Part shown: positions 1 through 8,977 of the stretch, one piece after another
Position numbering within the stretch: position 1 is the first letter of the stretch
How the letters are laid out: every line of letters begins with the position of its first letter
Program-made: the position numbers and the translations under genes
Notes under the pieces: generated by a model
What the model was told of the DNA's origin: nothing
Database searches by the model: none
What the model saw: the letters and a program-made list of their open reading frames with translations, nothing else
NCBI RefSeq assembly: GCF_024331145.1
Contig: NZ_JANDJO010000015.1
Coordinates: 1-46,791, forward strand
DNA: 46,791 bases
Reading direction: 5' to 3'
Source of the DNA: Shimia sp. CNT1-13L.2
GTDB taxonomy: Bacteria > Pseudomonadota > Alphaproteobacteria > Rhodobacterales > Rhodobacteraceae

Positions 1-1
1 C

Positions 2-115
2 GACGAACTCTCCGAGCAGGGTTCCTTCAAATGGACTCCATGGCGCATTCCAGACAACGTCAAACCCGTGCCTATCGAAACACTGTTTCCTGTTGTGGAT
101 GGTGACGAGGGGTAG
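2..115 (+). CDS. C-terminal fragment of an unidentified protein (cut by window edge)
   Basis: An open frame enters from the left edge and ends at TAG 113-115. It would encode about 37 residues, ending in a hydrophilic, acidic tail (PVVDGDEG). The mix of Trp, Pro and acidic residues looks like a real protein end, but no domain can be recognised. The start lies outside the window. This could also be a chance frame, because the downstream 600 bp look decayed. Confidence 0.4.
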   Translation, partial: DELSEQGSFKWTPWRIPDNVKPVPIETLFPVVDGDEG

Positions 116-752
116 CATCAAGGTTGGAGGCGATAGAAGTGTATCAAACTTTAGGCGGCTCACAATCAAGGAGATGGACACGTAACGTTCTCAATGCCCG
201 TGAGGAGGCCAGCTGAGCGGGCCAACGAGTCGGACTACGGCCTAACTGGTAGTTAAGTGGAGTTTTTCAACGCAACAGCTTGAAGTCTCTCGGATCCAAG
301 CTGGCAGCACACAGTTTCCCGCCCCAGTGTGCGCCCAGAATGCCCTGGCTGACGACGTCCTGCCCGCACAGATAGGGGCAATGCGCTTTACGGCAAACAC
401 CCCTTTACCAGCTAACCCCAATCGATACTGCAGACCAAGCAGGAGGATAACACCAATGTCGGGTCAAAGGTTCTTTGCCCAGCTTCCAGTTCAGTCTACC
501 ACTGAAGTCATTCTAGTTCTTGCCTTTGGCAGGCACCCAGACCGACATACTGGCCACTCAATACCTCTGTTCTGCTTGCTTCACTCTTCGGATAGCATCA
601 ATACCCTGCGGCTTGGGTCGTAGAGTATTTCAGCCCGGCGCGAGCTTACGGGGATCTCTTCCCCCCTATGCGACTTGAGTGCCAATTCCCTTTCTCAATT
701 TCCTGGCTATTTCAGGGCATCCTTTTGCCAGGCGACGAATAGGCCGCTTTGT
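116..752. other. Gene-poor stretch, possibly decayed DNA
   Basis: About 640 bp with no convincing gene. A frame at 327-623 could encode 98 residues, and a shorter version starting at ATG 456 has a strong AGGAGG Shine-Dalgarno at 440-445. The composition (Arg, Pro and His rich, no domain) looks like a relic rather than a working protein. Bases 378-412 resemble 46755-46789 at the right edge of the window; read in frame, both give RFTAN(T/A)PLPA. This suggests a broken copy of a gene that also follows the AlpA-type gene at the other end. Confidence 0.4.
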
Positions 753-1325
753 TCAAGTTGGATTCGCTAAACGAGGTTTGCGCCATCTCAAAAAGACACG
801 TGGCCGATCAGCAAAGCGTCCCGCATCTTCGACCAAAACATCTCCACCGCTCCGGACCAGCTCAAAGCCCGCCTTTTCATAGAATGCGATTGCAGGGTTT
901 GGCTCGTCTGTTCCAAACACACGCAGCATGGTGCGCACTAGGATGCTTTCAAAGGCGCTATCATTTTCTGCGATGAGGGCGCCCAAAAGCTTCGTCCCGA
1001 CTCCGCTATTTCTGGCGCTGGCATCAACACCGAACTCCGAGAGATACATACAGGTCTCCGGTTCAACGTCATATGCCGCTGCCGAACTCAGAAAGCCTTC
1101 ATAGGATTGGTATGGTTGCCCAAAACAGTATCCAAGAACCTTTGCCCCTTCAAATGCCAAAAGGACAGTCTTGGAATCGCCAATCGCTTTGGGTGCCCAT
1201 TCCTTTGCCAACATAGAACCACTTGTATCGTTGTAGGGCACGCCTGCCTGAACGCGGTCAATGAGGGCAAAAAGCGCGTTCGGATCGGCAATTTGCGATG
1301 CAGAAAATAGGCGAACGTCCACCAT
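753..1325 (-). CDS. GNAT-family N-acetyltransferase
   Basis: A 190-residue protein with the Gcn5-related acetyltransferase fold. The acetyl-CoA loop is visible as VDASARNSGVGTKLL at about residues 100-114, following the hydrophobic strand that ends LSEFG. The C-terminal motif NPAIAFYEKAGFE (about residues 143-155) is the usual GNAT motif B. It would transfer an acetyl group from acetyl-CoA to an amine, but the substrate cannot be told. It is transcribed divergently from the EamA transporter, with a Zur-like palindrome (1429-1445) in the gap, so shared metal control is possible but unproven. No signal peptide is present, so it should be cytoplasmic. Confidence 0.85.
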   Translation of the reverse strand: MVDVRLFSASQIADPNALFALIDRVQAGVPYNDTSGSMLAKEWAPKAIGDSKTVLLAFEGAKVLGYCFGQPYQSYEGFLSSAAAYDVEPETCMYLSEFGVDASARNSGVGTKLLGALIAENDSAFESILVRTMLRVFGTDEPNPAIAFYEKAGFELVRSGGDVLVEDAGRFADRPRVFLRWRKPRLANPT

Positions 1326-1428
1326 GATCCTGTGCCTTTATTCCTTTTTTCGAGCAGCGCGACGACATCGTAGAGCCAACCAAGCTTACTTTGGTGCCTT
1401 GAAAAGTTTCAAATCCCAACATAGAGGT

Positions 1429-1445
1429 GTGTAACACTATAACAC
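1429..1445. promoter_or_regulatory. Zur-like operator upstream of the EamA transporter
   Basis: The 17-mer GTGTAACACTATAACAC is an imperfect inverted repeat. Its right half TATAACAC matches the Zur half-site of the proteobacterial consensus (ATGTTATA-N-TATAACAT). It matches 12 of 17 positions of the stronger box at 2428-2444, upstream of the ABC operon. It lies 21 bp before the first in-frame ATG (1466) and 54 bp before the preferred start. Confidence 0.5.
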
Positions 1446-1498
1446 AAGCAGAACACTCGCCCTTCATGCACGCATTTCACAATAGGCGACCCCGAGGC

Positions 1499-2398
1499 AT
1501 GAAGGACAAACCCCAAGACCATTTTGGTATCCTGCTTCGTGTATTGTCGGGCGTTTTCTTTGCGGCCATGATTGTCGCAGTGAAACTTGTAAGCACTGAT
1601 GTGCCGCTGGGTGAGATCGTCTTCTTTCGGTCAGCGTTTGCTTTGATCCCATTGGTCGCCTTTTTGTGGGTACGGCAGGAGTTCCCATCAGGTCTACGGC
1701 CACGACGGCCCTGGCTTCATGTTGTTCGATCAGCGCTTGGCGCCATGGCTACTTTTACTTCTTTTGCAACTATTGCGCGCCTTTCGGCAGCAGAAGCCAC
1801 ATTGATTTCCTACCTCGCGCCGATCTTGCTAGCCATGATTGCCGTTGTACTGCTCGGCGAGAAACTCACCGTTTTTCGCGTAACCGGTCTTCTTTTAGGA
1901 CTTGCCGGTGTCGTCGTTTTGATTTGGCCAGCACTTTCTTCCACGTCATTGGAAGATCAAGGTCGGGAAGGACAAAAGCTGATCGGCATCGCTTTGGGGC
2001 TTGCCACCGCCATTCTTACCGCTTTCTCTCTAATAGTGACGCGCATTTTGACCCGAACAGATAACCTAGGCGGTATCGCATTCTGGTTCGCGGTTGCCAC
2101 TGCCGGCGCTGGATTGGGAACGTTGCCTTTGGGCTGGGTAATACCAGATCCGAAAACCATGGCGCTGCTCGCCGCCGCCGGTGCTTTCGGTGGTTGCGCG
2201 CACATAGCCATGACAATGGCTTTCAAATTTGCAGAGGCCTCGCGTCTCGCGCCTTTTGAGTACATCGCGCTGGTCTGGCTTGTGCTGGCGGACCTCATCA
2301 TTTTTGAACTGCCATTGTCTCCAGCGTTTTTTGTGGCGCTGCCGTTGGTTCTAGCTGGCGCAATGGCTGCCGCTTTGGAGCGCGCCAAAAGAACCTAA
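1499..2398 (+). CDS. EamA/DMT-family membrane exporter
   Basis: An inner-membrane protein of about 300 residues with ten predicted hydrophobic segments and two EamA repeats. The first repeat runs from GVFFAAMIVAVKLVS to VVVLIWPA, the second from ALGLATAILTAFSLI to the C terminus. The family exports small metabolites. The frame is open from GTG 1427, but that start lies over the Zur-like box. ATG 1466 or ATG 1499 is more likely, and 1499 gives the usual family length. Known EamA proteins export metallophores in Staphylococcus and Pseudomonas (CntE and CntI types differ; CntI is the EamA one). The neighbouring metal-type ABC importer and matching operators hint at a similar role here, but no metallophore synthase is visible, so the substrate is open. 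Confidence 0.85.
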   Translation: MKDKPQDHFGILLRVLSGVFFAAMIVAVKLVSTDVPLGEIVFFRSAFALIPLVAFLWVRQEFPSGLRPRRPWLHVVRSALGAMATFTSFATIARLSAAEATLISYLAPILLAMIAVVLLGEKLTVFRVTGLLLGLAGVVVLIWPALSSTSLEDQGREGQKLIGIALGLATAILTAFSLIVTRILTRTDNLGGIAFWFAVATAGAGLGTLPLGWVIPDPKTMALLAAAGAFGGCAHIAMTMAFKFAEASRLAPFEYIALVWLVLADLIIFELPLSPAFFVALPLVLAGAMAAALERAKRT

Positions 2399-2427
2399 AG
2401 TCGTTGCGAGATTTAGGTCTTGGCAAA

Positions 2428-2444
2428 ATGTTACGTTATAACAT
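2428..2444. promoter_or_regulatory. Zur-like operator upstream of the FecBCD-type ABC operon
   Basis: The 17-mer ATGTTACGTTATAACAT has 6-bp perfect arms (ATGTTA / TAACAT) around a 5-bp centre. It agrees with the Zur consensus ATGTTATA-N-TATAACAT at 14 of 16 defined positions. It lies 71 bp before the start codon of the binding-protein gene, a plausible operator position. Confidence 0.6.
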
Positions 2445-2515
2445 ATAGCCCTCATCAAGGTGGCGGGCTGATGCCATGCGACTCGACTCTTCAACACCAG
2501 GGTGGATTTGACACA

Positions 2516-3520
2516 ATGAAAAAACTCACGATCGGCGTTGCGCTCGCCGCAGTTTCCGTAGGGGCTGCAATGGCACAGGACTTTCCGCTAACCGTCGAAA
2601 ACTGCGGTCACGAAATTACCTTTGACGCACCGCCTGCAAGCGTAGTCAGCATCGGACAGGCGACGTCTGAAGCGCTGTATCTACTAGGACTTGGCGACAA
2701 GGTGGCCGGCACCGCAGTGTGGTTCACAGACGTATTGCCAGAATTCTCTGAAGTTAACTCAAAGGTTGAGCGCCTTGCAGACAACACCCCAAGCTTTGAG
2801 GCTGTAGTGAACAAACGCCCAGGCCTCGTGGCCAGCCAGTACGAATGGTATGTGGGTCCGAAGGGCTCAGTTGGCACTCGTGAACAATTCCACGATCTCT
2901 CCGTTCCAACCTACATCTGGCCCGCAGACTGTGTTGGAAAGGACAACAGCGTTGGTGTGGATGGCACGCGCCAAGAGCTGATCTCAACCGAAGTGATCTA
3001 TCGCGGCTTGATCGAACTGTCTCAGATCTTCGGTGTGCCGGAAAGAGGCGAAGCAGCCGTGGCCGATCTCAAAGCACGCGAAGTGGCTGCCATTGATCGC
3101 GCCAAGGCGCTTGGCCTAGAAGATACATCCGCCCTCTTCTGGTTCTCCAGTTCCAAAATGGATGCAGACCCCTATGTCGCCGGAGAAAAAGGTGCGCCGG
3201 GTTTCATCATGACACAGCTCGGCATCGACAATGTAGTGGACTCCAACGAGGAATGGCCAACCGTCGGCTGGGAAACCATTGCCAAAGCCAACCCGACTTA
3301 CATCGTCCTTGCCGACCTGCAGCGTCGCAAATTCCCAGCCGATGCGATTGAAGTCAAACAAGAGTTCTTGGCAACGGATCCGGTGGCAAGCCATATGGAT
3401 GCCGTAAAAGCAGGCCGAGTGATTGTACTCGACGCCCATGCCATGGATGCAACGATCCGCACCATCTCTGGCCTCGAACTTCTGGCAGATGCCATGGAAC
3501 AGCAGGCAGCAACTCAGTGA
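2516..3520 (+). CDS. Periplasmic metal/metal-chelate binding protein of FecB/TroA type
   Basis: A 334-residue secreted protein. ATG 2516 is chosen because it directly precedes a clean signal peptide (MKKLTIGVALAAVSVGAAMAQ, cleaved after AMA). The frame is open further upstream, but that stretch contains the Zur-like box. The mature part has the helical-backbone binding-protein layout: PASVVSIGQATSEALYLLGLGDKVAG at the start, then RPGLVASQYEWY, with the second lobe beginning near ALFWFSSSKMDADPYVAGEKG. Family members deliver iron complexes, vitamin B12 or chelated metals to FecCD-type permeases. The next gene overlaps its stop (GTGA). A chelated-zinc role is inferred from the operator; Pseudomonas PA2911-PA2914 is a known Zur-regulated example of this transporter class. 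No TonB receptor is adjacent. Confidence 0.85.
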   Translation: MKKLTIGVALAAVSVGAAMAQDFPLTVENCGHEITFDAPPASVVSIGQATSEALYLLGLGDKVAGTAVWFTDVLPEFSEVNSKVERLADNTPSFEAVVNKRPGLVASQYEWYVGPKGSVGTREQFHDLSVPTYIWPADCVGKDNSVGVDGTRQELISTEVIYRGLIELSQIFGVPERGEAAVADLKAREVAAIDRAKALGLEDTSALFWFSSSKMDADPYVAGEKGAPGFIMTQLGIDNVVDSNEEWPTVGWETIAKANPTYIVLADLQRRKFPADAIEVKQEFLATDPVASHMDAVKAGRVIVLDAHAMDATIRTISGLELLADAMEQQAATQ

Positions 3521-4572
3521 CGACACGATCCTTCGGCGGGGGCAACCCCGCCGTTTCACTTTCATTTGGAGTGGCAGCAATGGTTGCCACCCTTGGCTTT
3601 GCTCTGGTGGTTGGCGAAACGCGGATCCCGCTGGAAGTGATTTGGAGCGTTCTGCGGATTGAGGCCGGTTATACTGCGCCTGAAGTCAATCCGATTGATC
3701 ACGGCATTCTTTGGAGCTACCGCCTCCCACGTGCGATAGTTGCGATGGCTTGCGGTATGTCACTGGCGCTAAGTGGCGTTGTGCTGCAAGCTCTCCTGCG
3801 AAACCCGCTCTCCGATCCCTACATTCTCGGCCTCTCCGCCGGTGCGTCCACCGGTGCTGTGGCCGTGGCGATCCTTGGCTTTGGAGCTGGCGCGCTGACA
3901 CTGTCAAGTGGCGCATTTATCGGCGCAATGCTGGCCTTTGGCTTTGTGGCTTGGCTGGCACGATTGGCGCGTGGTCCTGGTAGCTCTGCGACCTCCAGTC
4001 TTGCACTTTTGCTGGCCGGTGTTGCTGGTGCACAGCTTTTCCACGCACTCACCGCGCTGATCATCGCCAAATCTGCCGACGCCAATCAGGCGCGCGGCAT
4101 CATGTTCTGGATGATGGGCAACCTATCTGGCAGCCGTTGGCCGGATGTGTATCTCGCAGTCCCAGTTGCTTTAGCTGGCGCTGGCGTGATCTTCGCCCAT
4201 TTCCGAGCACTGGATGCAATGACTTTTGGCCGGGAAGCGGCGCAATCTATGGGCATCCGAACGGGGCTTGTTATGGCGGTCCTCATCGGCGTAGCTGCGT
4301 TGCTGACCGCTGTGATGGTATCCCTCACCGGCGCCATCGGCTTTGTCGGACTCGTTGTGCCCCACGCTATGCGTTTCATGGTTGGAGTGCAACACGCACG
4401 GCTGATCCCAGCGACCGCTTTGGCAGGAGGCATTTTCTTAATCCTAGCAGACATTGTGGCGAGGGTTCTTATACCGGGACAAACCCTCCCTATTGGTGTT
4501 GTTACCGCCTTGGTCGGGGCCCCCGCATTTGCTGTCATTCTGGTCCGGAGTTCCCGTGCGCATTCAAGTTGA
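3517..4572 (+). CDS. FecCD-family ABC transporter permease
   Basis: A 351-residue inner-membrane permease with about ten hydrophobic segments. The family signatures LRNPLSDPYILGLSAGAS (about residues 93-110) and the cytoplasmic coupling region SLTGAIGFVGLVVPHAMR are both present. It starts with GTG overlapping the stop of the binding-protein gene, so translation is coupled. It would form the membrane channel as a homodimer with the ATPase encoded next, passing the chelated metal into the cytoplasm. It is of ordinary length for the family. The substrate cannot be read from the sequence. Confidence 0.9.
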   Translation: MTTRSFGGGNPAVSLSFGVAAMVATLGFALVVGETRIPLEVIWSVLRIEAGYTAPEVNPIDHGILWSYRLPRAIVAMACGMSLALSGVVLQALLRNPLSDPYILGLSAGASTGAVAVAILGFGAGALTLSSGAFIGAMLAFGFVAWLARLARGPGSSATSSLALLLAGVAGAQLFHALTALIIAKSADANQARGIMFWMMGNLSGSRWPDVYLAVPVALAGAGVIFAHFRALDAMTFGREAAQSMGIRTGLVMAVLIGVAALLTAVMVSLTGAIGFVGLVVPHAMRFMVGVQHARLIPATALAGGIFLILADIVARVLIPGQTLPIGVVTALVGAPAFAVILVRSSRAHSS

Positions 4573-5326
4573 GAACATCTCCAAGTCTATTAAGGGCAAG
4601 CCAATCCTGCGTGATGTGTCCTTGACCATAGCCTCCGGACAGTCTTTGGCATTGATCGGCCCAAACGGATCCGGCAAATCAACGCTTTTGAGAGTGATGG
4701 CCGGCCTGCTGTCTGCGGATCGCGGCCGTGTCACCGTTGATGGCGATCGGGTCGACAAACTATCCCCGCGCACACTTGCCCAGCGTTTGGGTTTTGTCAC
4801 ACAAGAAGCCGGAACCACCGACGCCATCCCTGTCATCGAAGCTGTAAAACTCGGGCGCACGCCTTGGTTGTCATTCGCCGCACCGTTTAGGACCAATGAT
4901 CAGCAGATTGTTGATCAAGCGATGCGTGCCATGGCGATAAGCGAATACAAAAACACGTTATTCAATGCGCTATCGGGCGGGGAAAGGCAACGCGTGCACA
5001 TCGCGCGCGTGCTGGCACAAACGCCACAAGTATTCCTCCTAGACGAACCGACGAACCACTTGGACATCCGCCATCAAATTGCGATCATTGACTGGGTCAA
5101 ACAACAAAACGCAACGGTGGTGCTTGCCTTGCACGATCTAAACCACGCATTCGCGTGCGACCGGGTAGCTGTCATGAATGGTGGCGCGCTGGCAGCATTT
5201 GGACCGCCAAAGGACGTCTTGGTCCCCAGCGTAATTGAACCAGTTTTTAAAGTGGGAGTTCAACAGAACCATAGCAATTACTCAGACCACCCTGTCTTAA
5301 CTTTCGTCAAATACAAAGCTGCTTAG
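4556..5326 (+). CDS. ABC transporter ATPase of the FecE/BtuD type
   Basis: A 256-residue ATP-binding subunit with Walker A GPNGSGKST, signature LSGGERQR, Walker B VFLLDEPTNHLD and switch His in ALHDLNHA. GTG 4556 is chosen as start because it sits 5 bases after a CGGAG ribosome-binding site, gives the usual N terminus (VRIQVENISKSIKGKPILRDVS) and overlaps the permease gene by 17 bp. The frame is open further upstream inside the permease gene. It energises the importer formed with the two genes before it. No terminator is evident after it. Confidence 0.9.
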   Translation: MRIQVENISKSIKGKPILRDVSLTIASGQSLALIGPNGSGKSTLLRVMAGLLSADRGRVTVDGDRVDKLSPRTLAQRLGFVTQEAGTTDAIPVIEAVKLGRTPWLSFAAPFRTNDQQIVDQAMRAMAISEYKNTLFNALSGGERQRVHIARVLAQTPQVFLLDEPTNHLDIRHQIAIIDWVKQQNATVVLALHDLNHAFACDRVAVMNGGALAAFGPPKDVLVPSVIEPVFKVGVQQNHSNYSDHPVLTFVKYKAA

Positions 5327-5859
5327 CGATTGCTCAATACATCATGGGAGACAGAGCAACGGGTTTTCCTTTATGAAACTGACAACGATACCTGATGCAG
5401 CAAATGTCGGACTTCCGCCCATTCTGTACAGACGATTGGAAGTCCAGAAAAGGCCTCGGCAAGCGAAGCATCGAATGTCCTCTCCAAACTGCAAGACGAG
5501 GATTGTCGAAGTGTGGGATGCAAATTGATGAGGGTGATGCCTTAGTTTTTTCTGTTTGTCCTTAACTCCAAAAGACTAACGCACAGTTGGCATCTGGAAT
5601 GCATCCGGCACCTGACGCGCCGCCTTTCGAAATACTTGCGCGAGGCTGTTGTCCGCGCTCGCAAAATCTCGCAAACACGTCCTAAACCCCATAAAGAAAT
5701 TGCCTTCAGAACACCTCACAAAACTCTGTGCGACCGAATTTCGCCACCAGATTTTGCAAAAGAACGACATACCAAGCTCCGACTTTGCCCCAACCCATCC
5801 GGTGATTTTTCGAATCATTTTTTCAATTGACTCGCGAACGCAGCTTTGGCTAAGTCGGC
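5327..5859. other. Intergenic stretch without a supported gene
   Basis: About 530 bp between the metal ABC operon and the cobalamin riboswitch. Short open frames exist on both strands (for example 5576-5920 minus), but they lack domains, ribosome-binding sites and coding-like composition. The promoter of the B12 operon must lie in its right part; no clear -35/-10 pair can be named. Confidence 0.5.
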
Positions 5860-6045
5860 GCATTCTGGTCCGGTTGGGATTCCATCCGGTGAAAAGGGAA
5901 CGAGGTGCGGCGTCTGCCAATCCCTCGACTGCCCCCGCAACTGTAAGCGGAGAGCGACTTCGGCATATGCCACTGTCCCGGTGTTTGGGATGGGAAGGCC
6001 CGAGTTAGCTTTGACCCGCGAGTCAGGAGACCTGCCAGAATGATC
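5860..6045 (+). promoter_or_regulatory. Cobalamin riboswitch (btuB leader)
   Basis: The conserved parts appear in the right order: ATCCGGTGAAAAGGGAA (from about 5884), the core GACTGCCCCCGCAACTGTAAGC (5927-5948, of which GCCCCCGCAACTGTAAGC is most conserved), GCCACTG (about 5969), GGGAAGGC (about 5992), and the B12 box AGTCAGGAGACCTGCC (6021-6036). It lies about 165 bp upstream of the btuB start. Between aptamer and gene there is a small GGAGG/CCTCC hairpin at 6118-6132 that could belong to the expression platform. Adenosylcobalamin binding should shut down the operon. The boundaries are approximate. Confidence 0.95.
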
Positions 6046-6210
6046 ACCCTGTCCGGACGCGGGGCGCGTCAAGGGCAACGGACCTTCCGTAGTGGTGGCA
6101 TATGCTTCACCGTCTGCGGAGGATCTCCCTCCAAAGACAATTTAATTTGACTGGTCCTTATTGGGCCTAATGTCGGGAGTCGTATTGTCGGCTTCCGCAA
6201 TGGATGGGAC

Positions 6211-8118
6211 ATGAACATCAATCTCCTGCGCGCCTCAAGCGCCCTTGCCCTGCTGCTCTCTCAGTCAGCCTTGGCAGACGAAGTAATCGACCTGGGCGAA
6301 ATCATCATCAGCGGTGGCCTTACTCCGGTCGAAGAGTCGAAATACGGCCGTGCGTCCACGGTGATTACTTCGGAAGAACTGGCGGAACGCGGCATATCTT
6401 CGGTACAGGATGCGCTCCGCTCTGTGCCCGGTATCATGGTAAACGGTTCAGGCGACAGCTTTACCCAAGTCCGCATCCGTGGTGGTGAAGCCAATCACAC
6501 CCTGATCCTGATCGACGGTGTCGAGGCCACGGGCGGCGACCGCGAATATATCCTTTCCGGCCTGGACACCGCAAACATCGAACGCATCGAAGTTCTGCGA
6601 GGGCCGCAATCGGCTTTCTATGGCTCTAACGCATCAACGGGTGTCATTAATATCATCACCAAGACCGGCAATGTTGGCACCGAGTACAGCACCAGCGTTG
6701 AGTACGGATCGGGGGGCGTCCGTGGGTCTGCGCGGGTTTCCACGCGCACCGAACGCGGCGGTATTTCATTTAGCCTGGCGCATGAGAACGACAGAGGTTT
6801 CGATATCTCTGGCGATGGCGGCGAAAAGGACGGCATTCGCCGCAATACACTTCAGTTCAAAGGTGACTATCTCGTCACTGACCAATTGAAGCTGGGTTTC
6901 AACTTCCGCAAGTCCAATGAAGCCTACGAGTCTGACAGCAACTCGAACTCGGCGACGAACGCCGCGCAGTATGTTGTCGACGATACTGCTCCGTTCAGCG
7001 ATCGCGACGAGCAATTGGCGCAGGTCTATGCCGAGCTTGATACCCTGGGTGGCCGTCTCAAGCACCGCCTGTCCTTTGAACGTACGGACTATGACCAATC
7101 TTTCAGCGGCTTTGCCCCGACCGAGACCAAGACCGAAGCAGCCAAGTACCTTCTGAGCTTTGGCCTCGACGGACAACCTGCAGACTCTGCCAATCATCTT
7201 TTGAACGCTCTGGCCGAATGGGAAGAAGACAGCAGCAGCAGCAACGCGGCTTTCAACCGTGAGACAAAGTCTCTCGCACTGGAGTATCGCGGCAGCTTTG
7301 CCAATGGCTTCAACATTCAGCTTGGCGCGCGTCGTGACAACAACAGCGTGTTCGAAGATGCCACGACGTGGAACGCAAGCGCGTCTTACACGTTCCAGAA
7401 CAGCGGCATCCGACTGCACACCTCGGCAGGTACCGGTATTGCGAACCCTTCGTACTTTGAATTGTTTGCAAACAACACCTACTCAAGCTCGTGGGGCACG
7501 TCGACCTACATCGGCAACCCGAACCTCAAGCCCGAGGAAAACCGGAGTTTTGACATCGGCGTCGAAGTGCCTTTCCTGCAGGAGCGTGGCTCGATTGACG
7601 TGACCTACTTCCGGGAAACACTGACTAACGAAATCGAAAGCTACTATTCGCATACCGACGCCACCCTTGGCGATGTGTATAACTACCGCAACCAGGCCGG
7701 GGACAGCGAACGCAAAGGTTTCGAAGTCGCAGCCAACCTCGAAGCCTCCGAAAAAGTCGACTTGCGACTGTCCTATACGCACCTCGACGCCACTAACCCG
7801 AATGGTTCGGTCGAAGTGCGACGCCCCGAGCATGAGCTACTTCTGAGCGCGACGGTACAGTCATTCTACGGCCGTGGGGCCATCACCACTGACATTCGCC
7901 ACGTTTCAGGCAACTGGGACACCCAGTTCTTTGGCTCGTATGCAACGGCGGAACTGCCATCCTACACCACGGTAGATGTTGCCGCTCGCTATGATCTGAC
8001 TGACAACGTGGTTCTGACCGGTCGCATCACCAACCTGTTCGACAAAGAGTACTCGGACGTTTGGGGCTACGCCAAACGCGGTCGTGCGATCTACGTTGGC
8101 CTGGAGTCCACGTTCTAA
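6211..8118 (+). CDS. btuB: TonB-dependent cobalamin receptor BtuB
   Basis: A 635-residue outer-membrane receptor with a signal peptide (MNINLLRASSALALLLSQSALA). A plug domain begins at GEIIISGG and includes SVQDALRSVPGIMVNGSG, RIRGGEANHTLILIDG and IERIEVLRGPQSAFYGSNASTGVINI. The beta barrel ends in the typical terminal Phe (IYVGLESTF). The length matches BtuB proteins (about 600-640). The cobalamin riboswitch in its leader and the following btuF, btuC, btuD and cbiZ genes fix the substrate as a corrinoid. It should take up cobalamin or cobinamide with energy from the TonB-ExbB-ExbD set encoded further along the same strand. Confidence 0.95.
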   Translation: MNINLLRASSALALLLSQSALADEVIDLGEIIISGGLTPVEESKYGRASTVITSEELAERGISSVQDALRSVPGIMVNGSGDSFTQVRIRGGEANHTLILIDGVEATGGDREYILSGLDTANIERIEVLRGPQSAFYGSNASTGVINIITKTGNVGTEYSTSVEYGSGGVRGSARVSTRTERGGISFSLAHENDRGFDISGDGGEKDGIRRNTLQFKGDYLVTDQLKLGFNFRKSNEAYESDSNSNSATNAAQYVVDDTAPFSDRDEQLAQVYAELDTLGGRLKHRLSFERTDYDQSFSGFAPTETKTEAAKYLLSFGLDGQPADSANHLLNALAEWEEDSSSSNAAFNRETKSLALEYRGSFANGFNIQLGARRDNNSVFEDATTWNASASYTFQNSGIRLHTSAGTGIANPSYFELFANNTYSSSWGTSTYIGNPNLKPEENRSFDIGVEVPFLQERGSIDVTYFRETLTNEIESYYSHTDATLGDVYNYRNQAGDSERKGFEVAANLEASEKVDLRLSYTHLDATNPNGSVEVRRPEHELLLSATVQSFYGRGAITTDIRHVSGNWDTQFFGSYATAELPSYTTVDVAARYDLTDNVVLTGRITNLFDKEYSDVWGYAKRGRAIYVGLESTF

Positions 8119-8119
8119 G

Positions 8120-8977
8120 GTGCAGCTCCGCATCCTGACATCAGCTTTGGCGGCCCTTTTCCTTTCTGGGGCCGCCTTCGGGCAGGAGGAAATTTCGCCT
8201 CCTGCCCATCCTGTGCGTGTGGTTTCCATGAACCTCTGCACGGACCAATTGGCCATGATGCTTGCGAAGGAAGGTCAGCTTCTTTCGGTTTCTTACCTTG
8301 CTCTCGACAAGCGCAGTTCGGCCATGACGGAGGAGGCCGAAAACTATGTCATCAACCACGGGCGCGCCGAGGAAATCTATCTTCTGCAACCCGACCTTGT
8401 GATTGCAGGCGCCTATTCGACACGCGCCACAGTCGACATGCTGCGTCGGCTTGGTGTTCCGGTGGCTGTCATCCAACCCGCACGATCCCTTGAGGATGTG
8501 CAAAATCGTATCGTTGAAATCGGCACCCTGCTTGGACGGGAAGATAGCGCGAAGAAAACCGCGCAGGACTTTTTGCGCCAACTCGAGATGTTGCGGGAAC
8601 CGGATCACGTTGGCCCGCGTGCCGCGCTCTACTCTGCGCGCGGCTGGACGGCGGGTGATGCGACGCTGGCGGGTCAGATCCTGCGCGCGGCGGGCCTTCA
8701 AAACATCGCGGCGGAAATGGGTTTCGAACACGGTGGTGCAATGCCGCTTGAGGTTCTCGCCATGGCCAATCCCGACATGGTCATCACCTCCGCGCCCTAC
8801 AGCGGCCATTCCCGATCCGAGGAAATCCTCCTGCACCCTGTCGTCGACACATACCGTCAGAATGGCGCGCGCGCCGGCATGCGCGACAGTGACTGGGTGT
8901 GCGGCACACCACATGTCTTGCGGGCAATTGAGCGACTTGTCGCTGACCGCGAACAGTTTGAAACGGAGGGCCGCTGA
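8120..8977 (+). CDS. btuF: Periplasmic cobalamin-binding protein BtuF-like
   Basis: A protein of about 285 residues with a signal peptide (LRILTSALAALFLSGAAFG) and the two-lobed TroA-type binding fold: HPVRVVSMNLCTDQLAMML, then QPDLVIAGAYSTRATVDMLRRLG, and a C-terminal lobe starting near AALYSARGWTAGD. GTG 8120, one base after the btuB stop, is preferred because it directly precedes the signal peptide. An in-frame GTG at 8084 inside btuB is the alternative and would add 12 residues. It would collect corrinoid in the periplasm and hand it to the BtuC-type permease encoded next, whose start overlaps its stop. Confidence 0.88.
   Translation: MQLRILTSALAALFLSGAAFGQEEISPPAHPVRVVSMNLCTDQLAMMLAKEGQLLSVSYLALDKRSSAMTEEAENYVINHGRAEEIYLLQPDLVIAGAYSTRATVDMLRRLGVPVAVIQPARSLEDVQNRIVEIGTLLGREDSAKKTAQDFLRQLEMLREPDHVGPRAALYSARGWTAGDATLAGQILRAAGLQNIAAEMGFEHGGAMPLEVLAMANPDMVITSAPYSGHSRSEEILLHPVVDTYRQNGARAGMRDSDWVCGTPHVLRAIERLVADREQFETEGR

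Noticed and set aside
2420..2515. N-terminal extension of the binding-protein frame
   Set aside because: It covers the Zur-like operator and would place 32 residues before a perfect signal peptide.
5576..5920. Minus-strand open frame (114 codons) before the btuB riboswitch
   Set aside because: It runs into the riboswitch region, lacks a ribosome-binding site and any domain, and its composition is not gene-like.
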